A stretch of DNA of 52,500 bases from Candidatus Electrothrix aarhusensis (GTDB taxonomy: Bacteria > Desulfobacterota > Desulfobulbia > Desulfobulbales > Desulfobulbaceae). The position numbers and the translations under genes were made by a program. The DNA lies in NCBI GenBank assembly GCA_004028505.1, contig MTKO01000052.1, positions 1 through 52,500 on the forward strand, given 5' to 3'. The notes below the pieces were generated by a model. That model ran no database searches and had not been told where the DNA came from. It was given only the letters and a program-made list of their open reading frames with translations. Numbering within the stretch: position 1 is the first letter of the stretch; each line of letters opens with the position of its first letter. Below are positions 1 to 8,783 of this stretch, piece by piece.

Positions 1-283
1 GGGGCGCTTTGGGGTGGACATGGCTTTTCTCCGTTTTGGGTTACGTTGTGGGTTCGACGAGTATGTGGTTATTTTGCTTGGAGGGCGGCAATCCGTTCTT
101 CAAGCGGTGGAGAGCCGCTGAACCCGACCAGGGTGGAAAAGGCGAGGAGGGGACCGTCATGTTCAGCCCGTTGCTGGTCAAGAAATGCAGAATGCGTGCG
201 CTGATTGACAGCACCGCGAGCACTGCAATGTTGGTCAGCAAAAAACAGAAAAATCCGTTTCATCGCAATTCCCCTCTGTCAGT
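1..283. other. No supported gene at window start
   Basis: This stretch lies downstream of the minus-strand nuclease-like gene. Short open frames exist on both strands, but they overlap each other, show no recognisable domain and have no convincing ribosome-binding site. I see no RNA gene, clear terminator or repeat. It may hold the 3' end of something beyond the window. Confidence 0.4.
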
Positions 284-994
284 TCAGAGGAGGGAAATCC
301 ATAGATGCGTCATGTGTAATTCGCTGTCCGTTCGCTTTACAACTGACGAATATTCGGCAAGTTGTCCATTGTTTTTCTTTGGCGTCAGTTGTTCTTGCTC
401 TGACCATGCCCGTTTAGATGGCTGCTGGCATAGCTCACTAATCCAGCTGTTGATTTTTTCATGCCAAACTTCTGCTGTCTCATCCTGAATGTAGCCGATC
501 ATTCCAGCATGATGAAGTTTTTTACCGTGAATGCCAAGTTTAAAACGCTCTATCCCGCCGCAGGGTACATGCTTTCCTTTTTCGTCTCGCCCTATCACAT
601 ATTCACGTCGACGTTTTTTAGGCAACTTTGTTGTCGTAAGCCGTTTACCTTCAAAAACAGTAATCAACGGTGGATCTATCCCTGTGTCATTGACATTCAG
701 ATAAATGCCTATATCAACAGCCGGACTATCGCCCCGTGTTTCATTTTCCATGGGTTCTCGATTTGCAAAGAAATTCTCTTGGTCAGCAGTATTGGTGATA
801 AAGCGGGTAAGTTTGCTGTTCAGGCCATTTTCGTTTTCAATGCCTTCTTTGATGGCAGAAGCGGCAAATTTTGGCAGGATTGTTTTGATAACTTTTACCA
901 CCATCTGAAACTGTGTATTCTGAGGTGGACCAAGTAATATTCCGATACCGCCGAGCATTCGTCCAGGAGGGGATTGATTCATGGTGTTCAGCAT
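284..994 (-). CDS. PD-(D/E)xK nuclease-like partner of DNA methyltransferase
   Basis: The product is 236 aa with no signal peptide or membrane segment. I read a PD-(D/E)xK-type active-site layout: a Glu-containing helix around residues 48-62, Asp94 in the context PAVDIGIY, and Glu115-x-Lys117 in FEGKRL, after a strand-like PPLITV. This is pattern reading, not an alignment. The start codon overlaps the stop of the upstream methyltransferase by 7 bp (ATGCTGA), so the two are very likely co-translated. A separate cleavage subunit paired with a methyltransferase would make a restriction-modification system. An alternative is an accessory or specificity protein. The C-terminal part (around residues 130-200) is conserved-looking but I do not recognise it. 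Confidence 0.6.
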   Translation of the reverse strand: MLNTMNQSPPGRMLGGIGILLGPPQNTQFQMVVKVIKTILPKFAASAIKEGIENENGLNSKLTRFITNTADQENFFANREPMENETRGDSPAVDIGIYLNVNDTGIDPPLITVFEGKRLTTTKLPKKRRREYVIGRDEKGKHVPCGGIERFKLGIHGKKLHHAGMIGYIQDETAEVWHEKINSWISELCQQPSKRAWSEQEQLTPKKNNGQLAEYSSVVKRTDSELHMTHLWISLL

Positions 995-3972
995 CCCTGT
1001 TCCAAAAGATCAATTAACGTTTCATCGGCATCACGAAGGGCGATGGAGCGAAGCCAGTACCTTTTTTGATCCGGTTTAATCATGAATATGACGTTTTGTT
1101 CGTAGAGACGAAGAATGCGGTTGATGAACAAACGGCTGCCATGTCGGTGGTGCAGGAGTTCATTGAGGAGTGGAACAATTTGTTTTTCGTTATCGGGTAA
1201 TTTTACCTGCGGAGCGTCACCGTAACAGAAGGGGTAGCAGATAAAGGAACCAAGCGTAATAGGTTTTAACGGGCGAAATTCTTTATACACCGGGTTGAGG
1301 ATGTCGCAATACATCTTGCCGAAGTCTTGCAAGTCGGATTCATCCGCTTTGGACAGAACAGCCGCATTTTCTCCTTTTCTTCGAAAGTCAACAAGGTGAT
1401 CAGCTATGTCCTCGACAAGTGCCTGCTCCCAGAAGGATATATCAATATCATGCATATCGTCGGCGGGATATGGCAGTGCCATTATGTCACTGACATATAA
1501 TGAGTTTGCCCTACCAACTAATATTCTTCCGCTGATTAATATTGCTAAGATCCCAAAGAGCTTTGAGTCATTTAATCGTTCAGCGAGTAATTTTAATTGA
1601 TCACGCTCATTCTCTGGGGCATGCACTCCTATGATTTGATTAGTAAATACAGAATATTCTTCTGTGTACATTGCGGGAATAGCAGCTCCATCAACGATTT
1701 CTCTGATCAGCACATGTGGTGCGGAAAAAATAAGTTGATTAGTTTTTCGTGGTCTTTCAAAGAAAAGTTTATCAAGAGGCTGTACAGAGTTCCAATCAAT
1801 ACCGACCTGTGTCAACGCTTTCGATGAAATATCAGATTTTCCGGTTAACCAAGAGGCAAGCTGAGGAAGGCCTTTCAATTTATATCGTTCTTTGAGTTCT
1901 TCTGGTGACAGCTCCAACAGTTCTGTTACACTGGGTAGGTCATTCAAAGGCTTTGCATATCCAACACTGTATCCCTCTCCAAACTGCCATCCATGATTTT
2001 TCTTCTTTTCTTCCAGATACTCTCCCAACGTCGGAGCATCCGGCAACAGCCGATCTAGCATGCGATGAAGCCTGCCGCCGCCGAGCAGGTTGGTTTTCCA
2101 TATATATTGCTTCTGCTTAACGTATTCGCGGGAGACCCAATGAAAATCATAAGGATCTAACTCGAACAGAAGTTTTTCTTTGAGAGCTTTTGTTCTGCGG
2201 AAAGTCAGATGGAGAATTTTATCAGCGGTTGACGGCATATTACGACCGATTACAGCTGCCGTCGCAACTTTTGCTTTGAAAAGTATTCCTTCTAGGGCTG
2301 TGAAATCAAAAACTTGATTAATGGCGAATTGCTCAAATAAGTAACTGCGGAAAGGTAATGCCTTGCCGTTGTAAAGTAGCGGCCCTGCCGGTTGAACCAA
2401 ACAAACTGCTGCTTCCTTCCGGGTAACTTTAAAAGATTGTTCCAGAAAAAGGAGTGCAAGTTGGGTGTCCGGGAGTTTAGGACGATTTTGGGCCTGATTT
2501 TTCTCAACCTGTCGAGCGGCACTGGTGGTCAATCTGCTGTCAAAGGGTGGATTACCGATAACCAGATCAAAGTGATTATTGAATTCCTCAGATTCAACGA
2601 CTTCAAAAAAATCCCTATCCATAAGATTACGTTTTTGCAAGTTGTCGAATTTAAGTTTATTCCAAATAACCAACGGTTCCAGTTCGTCACAAAGCGCAAT
2701 ACAGAGGCTGAACGCTGAAATTAAAACCGCTTCAGAGGCTTTATCAATCCCAAAAATGTTATTTTTCAGGATGGTCTGCAATTCACGATAGGTCGGCTGT
2801 TTCCAGTCGTTGGCTATACGCCAGCATTGAATCAGACGTTTGAACGCACCGACCAAAAAAACACCGGAGCCGCAGGCAGGATCAAGGATCTTCCAGGAAA
2901 GCGTTTCCGCATTAAGAGGCAAGCATTGATCCAGCAGAAAATCAACCAGCATGGGTGGTGTATAGACAACGCCCTTGCTGCTTTTTGCATCTTTTTTTGC
3001 CAAGAACTCTTCATAAATATTACTGATTAATTCGACCGGAAGATCCTCAAAGGAATACAGCGGCCAAAAAAAGAGTTGACCCGAGGTAGGATCCTGATCC
3101 CCTTTGAGAAATGTTGCAACTTCTGAAAGGTCGGCTTGCTCAAGCTCAGCCTTTTCATCATCAGTTAACTCAAAAATGCCGCCGTTGAAATGTTTGCTCA
3201 AATGATCAAATAATTTGATACAGCTTCCTTTCTCGGAAAAGAGAGATGCAACATCATCATTGTTCGCATGGGAAAATTGACGTAAAAAGCCCTTTGCAAA
3301 AACACGGTTTCCTGCGGCATCCTTACGATCATTTAAGTACTTGACCAGAATTGCCATAACCAGAAGACGATTTACAGTTGGCTCTGGCAAAGTGTTCAGC
3401 GCGAGCAAATCCAGCCTGAATAACTTGAGGTGAGTGAGCAGTTTGAAATAAGCGGTTTTTTCAAGAACGAAATCATTTTTAAAGGCCGGGTCTTCCCAAA
3501 GGGTTCCGGCAGCAATTTCGCGAGCCGCAAAGGCCCGTTCGGCAGCAAGTATCTTCTCAAATCTGCGAAATGGAGTAAATATAGGCTGTTTTGATTCTGG
3601 ATCTATTTTAGGCTCTTGGCGACAGTTGAGAACTTTTACCTGACTGGCTGTCAGGATAAAGACCAACGGGGGGATACCGGCATTCCAAAGTCGACGATGC
3701 AACTCGGCATACTTGGCTTGATCTAGAGAAAGTGCGGTGTCGTGGTAGATGTAAATCTGGGGAATCGGCGAACGATTGTTCCCGGCAGGAAAGATTCGAA
3801 AAAAGACAGCGTTGGCCTGATAACGCTCTGCCTGTTCAAGCGCGATGCGTATTCTTGGTTCCGCCTGTTCCTTATCCTGGACAAAATAAAGACTCGAAAG
3901 TTCCCCATCAGGACGGAGCATTTCCATGCGGTTCAATTCTTTTCTAAAAATATCTTCGTTTGAACCGTTCAT
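988..3972 (-). CDS. N6-adenine DNA methyltransferase (type II/IIG-like)
   Basis: The protein is 994 aa. The SAM-binding motif I, DPACGSGVF, is at residues 364-372, preceded by the N6-methylase motif VYTPP near 336. The acidic-loop motif FGID is near 407-410 and the catalytic motif IV, NPPF, at 474-477. This is the layout of gamma-class N6-adenine methylases of the Eco57I/type IIG kind. The N-terminal 330 residues are a large domain without an obvious nuclease signature, and the C-terminal 400 residues presumably include target recognition. Nuclease activity may come from the overlapping downstream gene with its D...ExK signature. The start ATG at 3972 has only a weak ribosome-binding site. 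The role is DNA protection/restriction; the recognition sequence cannot be read from the protein. Confidence 0.85.
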   Translation of the reverse strand: MNGSNEDIFRKELNRMEMLRPDGELSSLYFVQDKEQAEPRIRIALEQAERYQANAVFFRIFPAGNNRSPIPQIYIYHDTALSLDQAKYAELHRRLWNAGIPPLVFILTASQVKVLNCRQEPKIDPESKQPIFTPFRRFEKILAAERAFAAREIAAGTLWEDPAFKNDFVLEKTAYFKLLTHLKLFRLDLLALNTLPEPTVNRLLVMAILVKYLNDRKDAAGNRVFAKGFLRQFSHANNDDVASLFSEKGSCIKLFDHLSKHFNGGIFELTDDEKAELEQADLSEVATFLKGDQDPTSGQLFFWPLYSFEDLPVELISNIYEEFLAKKDAKSSKGVVYTPPMLVDFLLDQCLPLNAETLSWKILDPACGSGVFLVGAFKRLIQCWRIANDWKQPTYRELQTILKNNIFGIDKASEAVLISAFSLCIALCDELEPLVIWNKLKFDNLQKRNLMDRDFFEVVESEEFNNHFDLVIGNPPFDSRLTTSAARQVEKNQAQNRPKLPDTQLALLFLEQSFKVTRKEAAVCLVQPAGPLLYNGKALPFRSYLFEQFAINQVFDFTALEGILFKAKVATAAVIGRNMPSTADKILHLTFRRTKALKEKLLFELDPYDFHWVSREYVKQKQYIWKTNLLGGGRLHRMLDRLLPDAPTLGEYLEEKKKNHGWQFGEGYSVGYAKPLNDLPSVTELLELSPEELKERYKLKGLPQLASWLTGKSDISSKALTQVGIDWNSVQPLDKLFFERPRKTNQLIFSAPHVLIREIVDGAAIPAMYTEEYSVFTNQIIGVHAPENERDQLKLLAERLNDSKLFGILAILISGRILVGRANSLYVSDIMALPYPADDMHDIDISFWEQALVEDIADHLVDFRRKGENAAVLSKADESDLQDFGKMYCDILNPVYKEFRPLKPITLGSFICYPFCYGDAPQVKLPDNEKQIVPLLNELLHHRHGSRLFINRILRLYEQNVIFMIKPDQKRYWLRSIALRDADETLIDLLEQGC

Positions 3973-4187
3973 ATTTTTTGCCGCACTGTCTATCGGTAGA
4001 TGATCAGAGATTTTCTCCTGCCTGAGAATATAGATAATTCAGCCAGGAAATTTTGAAAACTATTCCTTCAGAAGAAGAAAAGGTTACCAAGAAACCTTTG
4101 TATCGTACTTCCTTTTTTTAATTTTTTCCATTTTGGAATTGTTCAGCTTCAATTCTTTCCTTCCACAGGTTCTTTTTATCTCCCCTT

Positions 4188-4598
4188 TTATTCCAGCCAG
4201 TTCTCAACCGCCAAACCGGGAACCCGTAAAAATTCACGTACGTTTGCGGTGACAACAGTCAGTCGCAAAGCACGGGCATGGGCGGCAATCAGCAGGTCAT
4301 TGCCCCCGATGGGCTGCCCTATACGTTCCAGCGCAGTCCTGATCTCGCCGTACTCTTGAGCGACATTTTTCTCCAAGGCAAGCACAGGTAGGGTGTAAAG
4401 GAGTTGTTCAACTCTTGAGGTGAGTACGGAAGAACCTTTTTTGCAGGTGCCGTAGCGCAGCTCGCAGGCGACAATAAGGCTGGTGCAACAGGCTTGTTCA
4501 ACATCAGAAGAAGCTATCTTTTGGGCGACAAGACCAGTCGGATTTTTGATGAGGTCGGAAAGAATGTTGGTATCCAGCAGGTAGCGGTATGCGGTCAT
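4188..4598 (-). CDS. vapC: VapC-type PIN-domain RNase toxin
   Basis: The product is 136 aa from the ATG at 4598 (MTAYRYLLDTN). A longer in-frame start at 4634 lies inside the antitoxin gene and is unlikely. PIN-domain acidic residues are present: the N-terminal Asp in LLDTNILSDL, Glu in CELRYG, Asp in GGNDLLIAAHA, and the late TANVREF segment. VapC toxins are Mg2+-dependent RNases that cleave tRNA or rRNA. The ATG follows the vapB stop after one base, typical of a coupled toxin-antitoxin operon. The gene appears intact, with all expected acidic positions present. Targets cannot be predicted from sequence. Confidence 0.9.
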   Translation of the reverse strand: MTAYRYLLDTNILSDLIKNPTGLVAQKIASSDVEQACCTSLIVACELRYGTCKKGSSVLTSRVEQLLYTLPVLALEKNVAQEYGEIRTALERIGQPIGGNDLLIAAHARALRLTVVTANVREFLRVPGLAVENWLE

Positions 4599-4599
4599 C

Positions 4600-4836
4600 T
4601 CAAAAAATATCTTCCGGTGTGACCGGTGGGTCATCTATTTTCGCTAAAATATCATCAGTCGCTTCCCAGTCGGCCAGTAATGCCAGCAGGCCTCCTTTTG
4701 CTACTGGTTCTATAATCAATCTGCCGCCGTCTCTGCGAATGACTGCTTCATTTCCTTCCAGTTCAAATTCACGCGGGATCCGAAGTGCCTGATTGCGTCC
4801 GTTACGGAACAGGCGGACATGTCGTTCTGTCTGCAT
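4600..4836 (-). CDS. vapB: VapB-type antitoxin (AbrB/SpoVT fold)
   Basis: The product is 78 aa. Residues 6-46 (HVRLFRNGRNQALRIP, then the LEGNEAVIRRDGGRLIIEPV strand pattern) match swapped-hairpin AbrB-type antitoxins of the VagC/VapB group. The acidic C-terminal tail, EATDDILAKIDDPPVTPEDIF in part, would bind and block the PIN toxin. The start ATG at 4836 is preceded by an AGGAGAG ribosome-binding site. It is the first gene of the operon, and VapB-VapC complexes normally autorepress. A palindrome overlapping the -10 element upstream fits that. Confidence 0.88.
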   Translation of the reverse strand: MQTERHVRLFRNGRNQALRIPREFELEGNEAVIRRDGGRLIIEPVAKGGLLALLADWEATDDILAKIDDPPVTPEDIF

Positions 4837-4860
4837 AATTATCTCTCCTTAGTATTCTTA

Positions 4861-4900
4861 GCATATACTCAAGCATATGCCAAGCCCCAAGCATTGTCAA
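4861..4900 (-). promoter_or_regulatory. vapBC promoter with overlapping operator palindrome
   Basis: Reading the minus strand, TTGACA (4900-4895), a 17-nt spacer and TATGCT (4877-4872) form a good sigma-70-type promoter about 35-60 bp upstream of vapB. The inverted repeat GCATAT-N8-ATATGC at 4861-4880 covers the -10 element. That is the expected place for VapB/VapBC autorepression. The operator role is inferred. Confidence 0.6.
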
Positions 4901-4938
4901 TGGTAATTGCAGTTGCCGCTAGCAAGCGGTACACCCCC

Positions 4939-4980
4939 TAACATGCTGAACAAACGAGAATAAGACAGGCCAGCATGTTA
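4939..4980. terminator. Inverted repeat between vapBC promoter and lspA end
   Basis: A perfect 10-bp inverted repeat, TAACATGCTG (4939-4948) and CAGCATGTTA (4971-4980), has a 22-nt loop. It lies just past the lspA stop codon on the minus strand, so it could end the ileS-lspA transcript. There is no U tract, so a factor-independent terminator is only possible. Confidence 0.3.
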
Positions 4981-4998
4981 AGGAGCGGCACGGATATA

Positions 4999-5487
4999 TC
5001 ACTCCAACTTCTCTTCTTGTTTTCCATCCCCCTCAAAAACCTGCAACAATAAAAAAATCGTCACCCCAACGCAAATCCCGGAATCCGCCACATTAAAGGC
5101 AGGCCAATGGTATTTGCCGATATAGACATCGAGAAAATCCACCACCGAGCCGTCCCGGACCCGATCAATTACATTACCCACAGCTCCGCCGCCGATAAAG
5201 GAGAGGGCAAGGGTGTACCAGATATTCTCCCGGCCCATCTTCCGCTGCATAACAATGAGCGCCACCAAGGCAACCACCGCAATGGAGATGAAAAAGATCT
5301 GCCGCCAGAGCAACGGCATATCAGAAAGCATCCCGAAGGCGGCCCCGCTGTTGCGAAGAAAGGTCAGATTGAAAAAGCCCGGAATAACAACTGTGGACTC
5401 ATAGAGGGCAAAATTCTCCAGAATCCAGAGTTTACTGAGCTGGTCGCCGACCACGACCAGCACCATGATAATAAGAAAACGGATCAT
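4999..5487 (-). CDS. lspA: Lipoprotein signal peptidase II
   Basis: The product is 162 aa from the ATG at 5487 (MIRFLIIMVLVVVGDQLSK). The longer open frame upstream lies inside ileS and is rejected. It is an integral inner-membrane aspartyl protease with four hydrophobic segments (about 3-21, 61-80, 90-106, 136-151). Family motifs are GDQLSK (14-19), FLRNSGAAFG (43-52), GNVIDR (104-109), and the catalytic aspartates Asp117 (VVDFLD) and Asp135 (FNVADS). It cleaves signal peptides of diacylglyceryl-modified prolipoproteins. The start codon sits 2 bp after the ileS stop, so translational coupling is likely. Length is normal for the family. Confidence 0.97.
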   Translation of the reverse strand: MIRFLIIMVLVVVGDQLSKLWILENFALYESTVVIPGFFNLTFLRNSGAAFGMLSDMPLLWRQIFFISIAVVALVALIVMQRKMGRENIWYTLALSFIGGGAVGNVIDRVRDGSVVDFLDVYIGKYHWPAFNVADSGICVGVTIFLLLQVFEGDGKQEEKLE

Positions 5488-5489
5488 AA

Positions 5490-8297
5490 TCAGCTCGCCA
5501 GCTCCTTGACCACAGCAAGACAGCGACTGCACAGGGTCGGATGCTCGCTGTCTTCGCCGACTGAGGGAGAGATGGTCCAGCAACGCTCGCATTTATTGCC
5601 CGGCGCAGGCTGGACCGCGATCTGCAAGTCCTTCATTTCCTCACCGGCAACAAAGGCGGCATCGCCCGCCTCTGTCACCACCCGCAAGCTGGAGATAATG
5701 CAGAGTTCCTGCAACAGGGCCTTATTATCTTCCAAAAAGGTTGCTGTTTCCGTATCTACCTGTAAGAGGACCTCGGCATCCAGGGATAAACCGATGGTTT
5801 TCTCCCGGCGGGCAGTCTCCAAGACTTTGGTGATTTCGCTGCGCAGGGCCAGCAGTCTTTCCCAGCGTGCATCAAGTTCCGCATCCTGGGTAATATCATC
5901 CACCTTGGGGAAGTCAGCAAAAAAGACTGATTGTTCCACAGGAGATTTTTCATCCAACCCGTGCAGATGTTCCCAAGCCTCAGCAGCAGTTACGCTGAGG
6001 ATCGGTGCCATCAGGCGGAGCAGGCCGTCGAGAATGCGGTAAATAACGGTCTGGGCTGCCCGCCGCCCCGGTGCATTCGGGGTTGAGCAGTAGAGCCGGT
6101 CTTTGAGCACGTCCATGTAGAGGCTGGAGATGGTGGTGCCGCAAAAGTTGATCAGGCTGTGGTAGATAGCGTGGAACTCATACTCGGTATAGGCGCGATC
6201 GATCCGACGGACCAGATCCGCAAAACGAGCCAGTGCCCAGCGATCCATTTCGCTGAAGGCCTCAGTTCCGACACTGTCCGTGGCCGGATCAAAATCATTG
6301 AGATTGGACAGGAGAAAGCGCAGGGTGTTGCGCAGCTTGCGGTAGGAATCTGAAACCCGACGGAGGATTTCTTCCGAGACTTTCACATCATCCCGATAAT
6401 CCTCGCTGGCTACCCAGAGACGGAGGATTTCCGCTCCGAATTTATCGATCATCTCCTGAGGAGCAATCACGTTACCGATCGACTTGGACATCTTCTTGCC
6501 CTTGCCATCCACCACATAACCGTGGGTGAGCACGCCCTTAAAAGGTGCCTGGCCACGGGTGCCCACAGAGGTCAGCAGGGAGGACTGAAACCAGCCCCGA
6601 TGCTGATCACTGCCTTCCAGATAGAGATCTGCCGGAGAGCGCAGTTCGTCCCGAGCTTCCATAACCGCAGCATGGCTGACCCCGGAATCAAACCAGACAT
6701 CCAGGATATCAGTCTCTTTTTCAAAATGAGTTGATCCGCAGGAGCACTGCACCCCGTCTGGGAGAAAGGCCTCGGCTTCATGCTTGAACCAGGCATCAGC
6801 GCCTTCTTTTTCAAACATGGCCTCGATTTGCGCACAAACCGCAGCATCCTTGAGGATCTCACCACAATCGGTACAGGTCAGCACGGTCAGGGGAACACCC
6901 CAGGAACGCTGACGGGAGACGCACCAATCTGGCCGACCTTCTATCATGCCGTGGATGCGTTGCTCGCCCCAGGCCGGTGTCCACTGCACTTTTTTGATGG
7001 CTTGCAGAGCCTTATCGCGCAGGTCATTATTCTTCATGGAGATAAACCACTGCTTGGTGGCCCGGTAGATCACCGGTTTTTTACAGCGCCAGCAATGGGG
7101 ATAGGAGTGATTGATCTCGCTTTCTTTGATCAGGCTGCCGTCCGCTGCCATGTCGTCATTGATCTCCCGGTTGACCATGGGGATCTGGCGACCTGCGTAC
7201 TTGCCTGCTTCTTCGGTGTACTGGCCTGCATCATCCAGAGGTGAGAGCACCTCCAAATCGTAACGCAAGCCAGTGATGTAATCGTCCGCACCGTGACCGG
7301 GCGCGGTATGGACACAACCTGTACCTGCCTCAGTGGTGACGTAGTCGGCCAAGACCATCAGGGAATCGCGATCCAAAAAGGGATGACGGCATTTCTTGCC
7401 CTCCAGGCCTTTGGCGGAAAAGGTGGTCAGCACCTTGTAATCGCTGATCTCAAAGGCCTCAAAGCATTTTTTCACCAGCTCCTGGGCCAAAATCCAGACC
7501 TCGTCTTTGACCGCCACAGCGGCATAGACAAAATCAGGGTGAAAGGCCACGCCCATATTGGCGGGCAGGGTCCAGGGGGTGGTGGTCCAGATCAGCACCT
7601 TGAGGTTTTCCATCCCAGCCAGCTCGGGCACGGCCTCGCTCAGATCCTCAGCCACGGGAAATTTGACATAGATGGATGGTGAGGTATGATCATAATATTC
7701 GACCTCAGCCTCTGCTAGGGCAGTTCGGCAGGTGGAACACCAATAGACCGGTTTTTTGGAGCGGACCACGCCATCAGAAAGCAGGAAGCGGTTGAACTCC
7801 CGAGCAATGGCGGCCTCGTAGTCGTAGTTTATGGTCAGATAGGGCTGGTCCCAATCACCCAGAACACCTAAACGGCGAAACTGTTCCTTCTGGGTCTTGA
7901 TCCATTTTTCGGCATACTTGCGGCAGGCACTGCGTTTCGCCAGTACCGGGATGGTCTCCTTTTTCTTGCCCAGCTCCTTGTCCACATTATGTTCAATGGG
8001 CAGGCCGTGACAGTCCCAACCCGGAATATACGGGGCCTGAAAGCCAGCCAGTCGCCGGGATTTGAGAATAATATCTTTCAATACCTTGTTAAAGGCGGTA
8101 CCGAGGTGAATATTGCCGTTGGCATAGGGAGGGCCATCGTGCAGGATGAACAGGGGTTTGTCCGCTGCTGCTTCCTGAAGTTTCTGATAGAGTTTTTCTT
8201 TGTCCCAGTGCTTGAGGTATTGCGGCTCTTTCTGGGTCAGGTTGGCCTTCATTTTAAATTTTGTTTGGGGCAGATTCAGGGTATCCCGGTATTCCAT
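5490..8297 (-). CDS. ileS: Isoleucyl-tRNA synthetase
   Basis: The protein is 935 aa, the usual bacterial length. It is a class I aminoacyl-tRNA synthetase charging tRNA-Ile. The HIGH-type motif PYANGNIHLG is at residues 57-66, the KMSKS loop (GKGKKMSKSIGN) near residue 600, and the CP1 editing domain between. The C-terminal zinc-binding knuckle is CERC at 903-906 and CSRC at 923-926. The ORF is intact. It forms an operon with lspA immediately downstream, a common bacterial arrangement. The start ATG at 8297 gives the expected N-terminus (MEYRDTLNLP) although the ribosome-binding site is weak. Confidence 0.98.
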   Translation of the reverse strand: MEYRDTLNLPQTKFKMKANLTQKEPQYLKHWDKEKLYQKLQEAAADKPLFILHDGPPYANGNIHLGTAFNKVLKDIILKSRRLAGFQAPYIPGWDCHGLPIEHNVDKELGKKKETIPVLAKRSACRKYAEKWIKTQKEQFRRLGVLGDWDQPYLTINYDYEAAIAREFNRFLLSDGVVRSKKPVYWCSTCRTALAEAEVEYYDHTSPSIYVKFPVAEDLSEAVPELAGMENLKVLIWTTTPWTLPANMGVAFHPDFVYAAVAVKDEVWILAQELVKKCFEAFEISDYKVLTTFSAKGLEGKKCRHPFLDRDSLMVLADYVTTEAGTGCVHTAPGHGADDYITGLRYDLEVLSPLDDAGQYTEEAGKYAGRQIPMVNREINDDMAADGSLIKESEINHSYPHCWRCKKPVIYRATKQWFISMKNNDLRDKALQAIKKVQWTPAWGEQRIHGMIEGRPDWCVSRQRSWGVPLTVLTCTDCGEILKDAAVCAQIEAMFEKEGADAWFKHEAEAFLPDGVQCSCGSTHFEKETDILDVWFDSGVSHAAVMEARDELRSPADLYLEGSDQHRGWFQSSLLTSVGTRGQAPFKGVLTHGYVVDGKGKKMSKSIGNVIAPQEMIDKFGAEILRLWVASEDYRDDVKVSEEILRRVSDSYRKLRNTLRFLLSNLNDFDPATDSVGTEAFSEMDRWALARFADLVRRIDRAYTEYEFHAIYHSLINFCGTTISSLYMDVLKDRLYCSTPNAPGRRAAQTVIYRILDGLLRLMAPILSVTAAEAWEHLHGLDEKSPVEQSVFFADFPKVDDITQDAELDARWERLLALRSEITKVLETARREKTIGLSLDAEVLLQVDTETATFLEDNKALLQELCIISSLRVVTEAGDAAFVAGEEMKDLQIAVQPAPGNKCERCWTISPSVGEDSEHPTLCSRCLAVVKELAS

Positions 8298-8783
8298 TGT
8301 TTTTCTCGTGGATTAAATATATTTTTCTGAGGATTCTAGCGTGGTTTCTCTACAGGAGCAGAGAGGAGTATCGTGTTGCACTCTCTTATGCCTGGACAAG
8401 CTCTTCTTCTTATGTAATAACAGATTAATGCCTGGGGAAAATCAGCTATGCGTTGGGCATGGCTCAGGCTGCATCTGTGAAAACAGAGGTGAAAAAGCAG
8501 AATTTTACTCCGATCGAGAGAAGATGCAAGATAAATTGGCTGATTTCTTTTGGGCAAGGCGTGGTTTAAGAGTTTGTGGGTTTGAGGATCATGCAGACTC
8601 GCAGCGGGGCTTTGCCTGGGGCTCTTGTCAGTTCTCAGTTGTTTCTTTCTGCCGGGTATGTTTTATATTTTTTTAAAATTAAAAAATGATTCGATTGGCC
8701 GAGTGACTCTGATTCTTAGGATATTTGCCAGCGCCTGGCCCGCTCGAATGCAGAATATCAACCTCATGTAAGGAAATCGAAAG
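8298..8783. other. Divergent intergenic region, no gene seen
   Basis: This 486-bp gap separates minus-strand ileS from the plus-strand polysaccharide genes, so it should hold divergent promoters. An open frame at 8341-8676 (+) has no domain, atypical Cys-rich composition and no clear ribosome-binding site, and I do not call it. An AT-rich block at about 8662-8690 precedes the plus-strand gene. I see no confident -35/-10 pair, riboswitch or repeat. Confidence 0.4.

Noticed and set aside
9..488. Long plus-strand open frame at the window start
   Set aside because: It overlaps the 3' end of the nuclease-like gene on the other strand, has no recognisable domain, mixed composition and no ribosome-binding site.
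4600..4634. Upstream ATG at 4634 for vapC
   Set aside because: It lies inside vapB and adds a basic N-terminus that PIN toxins lack; the ATG at 4598 fits MTAYRYLLDTN.
5488..5592. Longer lspA start at 5592
   Set aside because: It lies inside the ileS coding sequence; the family N-terminus begins MIRFLIIMV.
8298..8400. T-box leader for ileS
   Set aside because: No stem I/antiterminator or specifier features, and T-boxes are mainly in Gram-positive bacteria.
8341..8676. Plus-strand open frame between ileS and the fusion gene
   Set aside because: Cys-rich unusual composition, no signal or domain and no ribosome-binding site.
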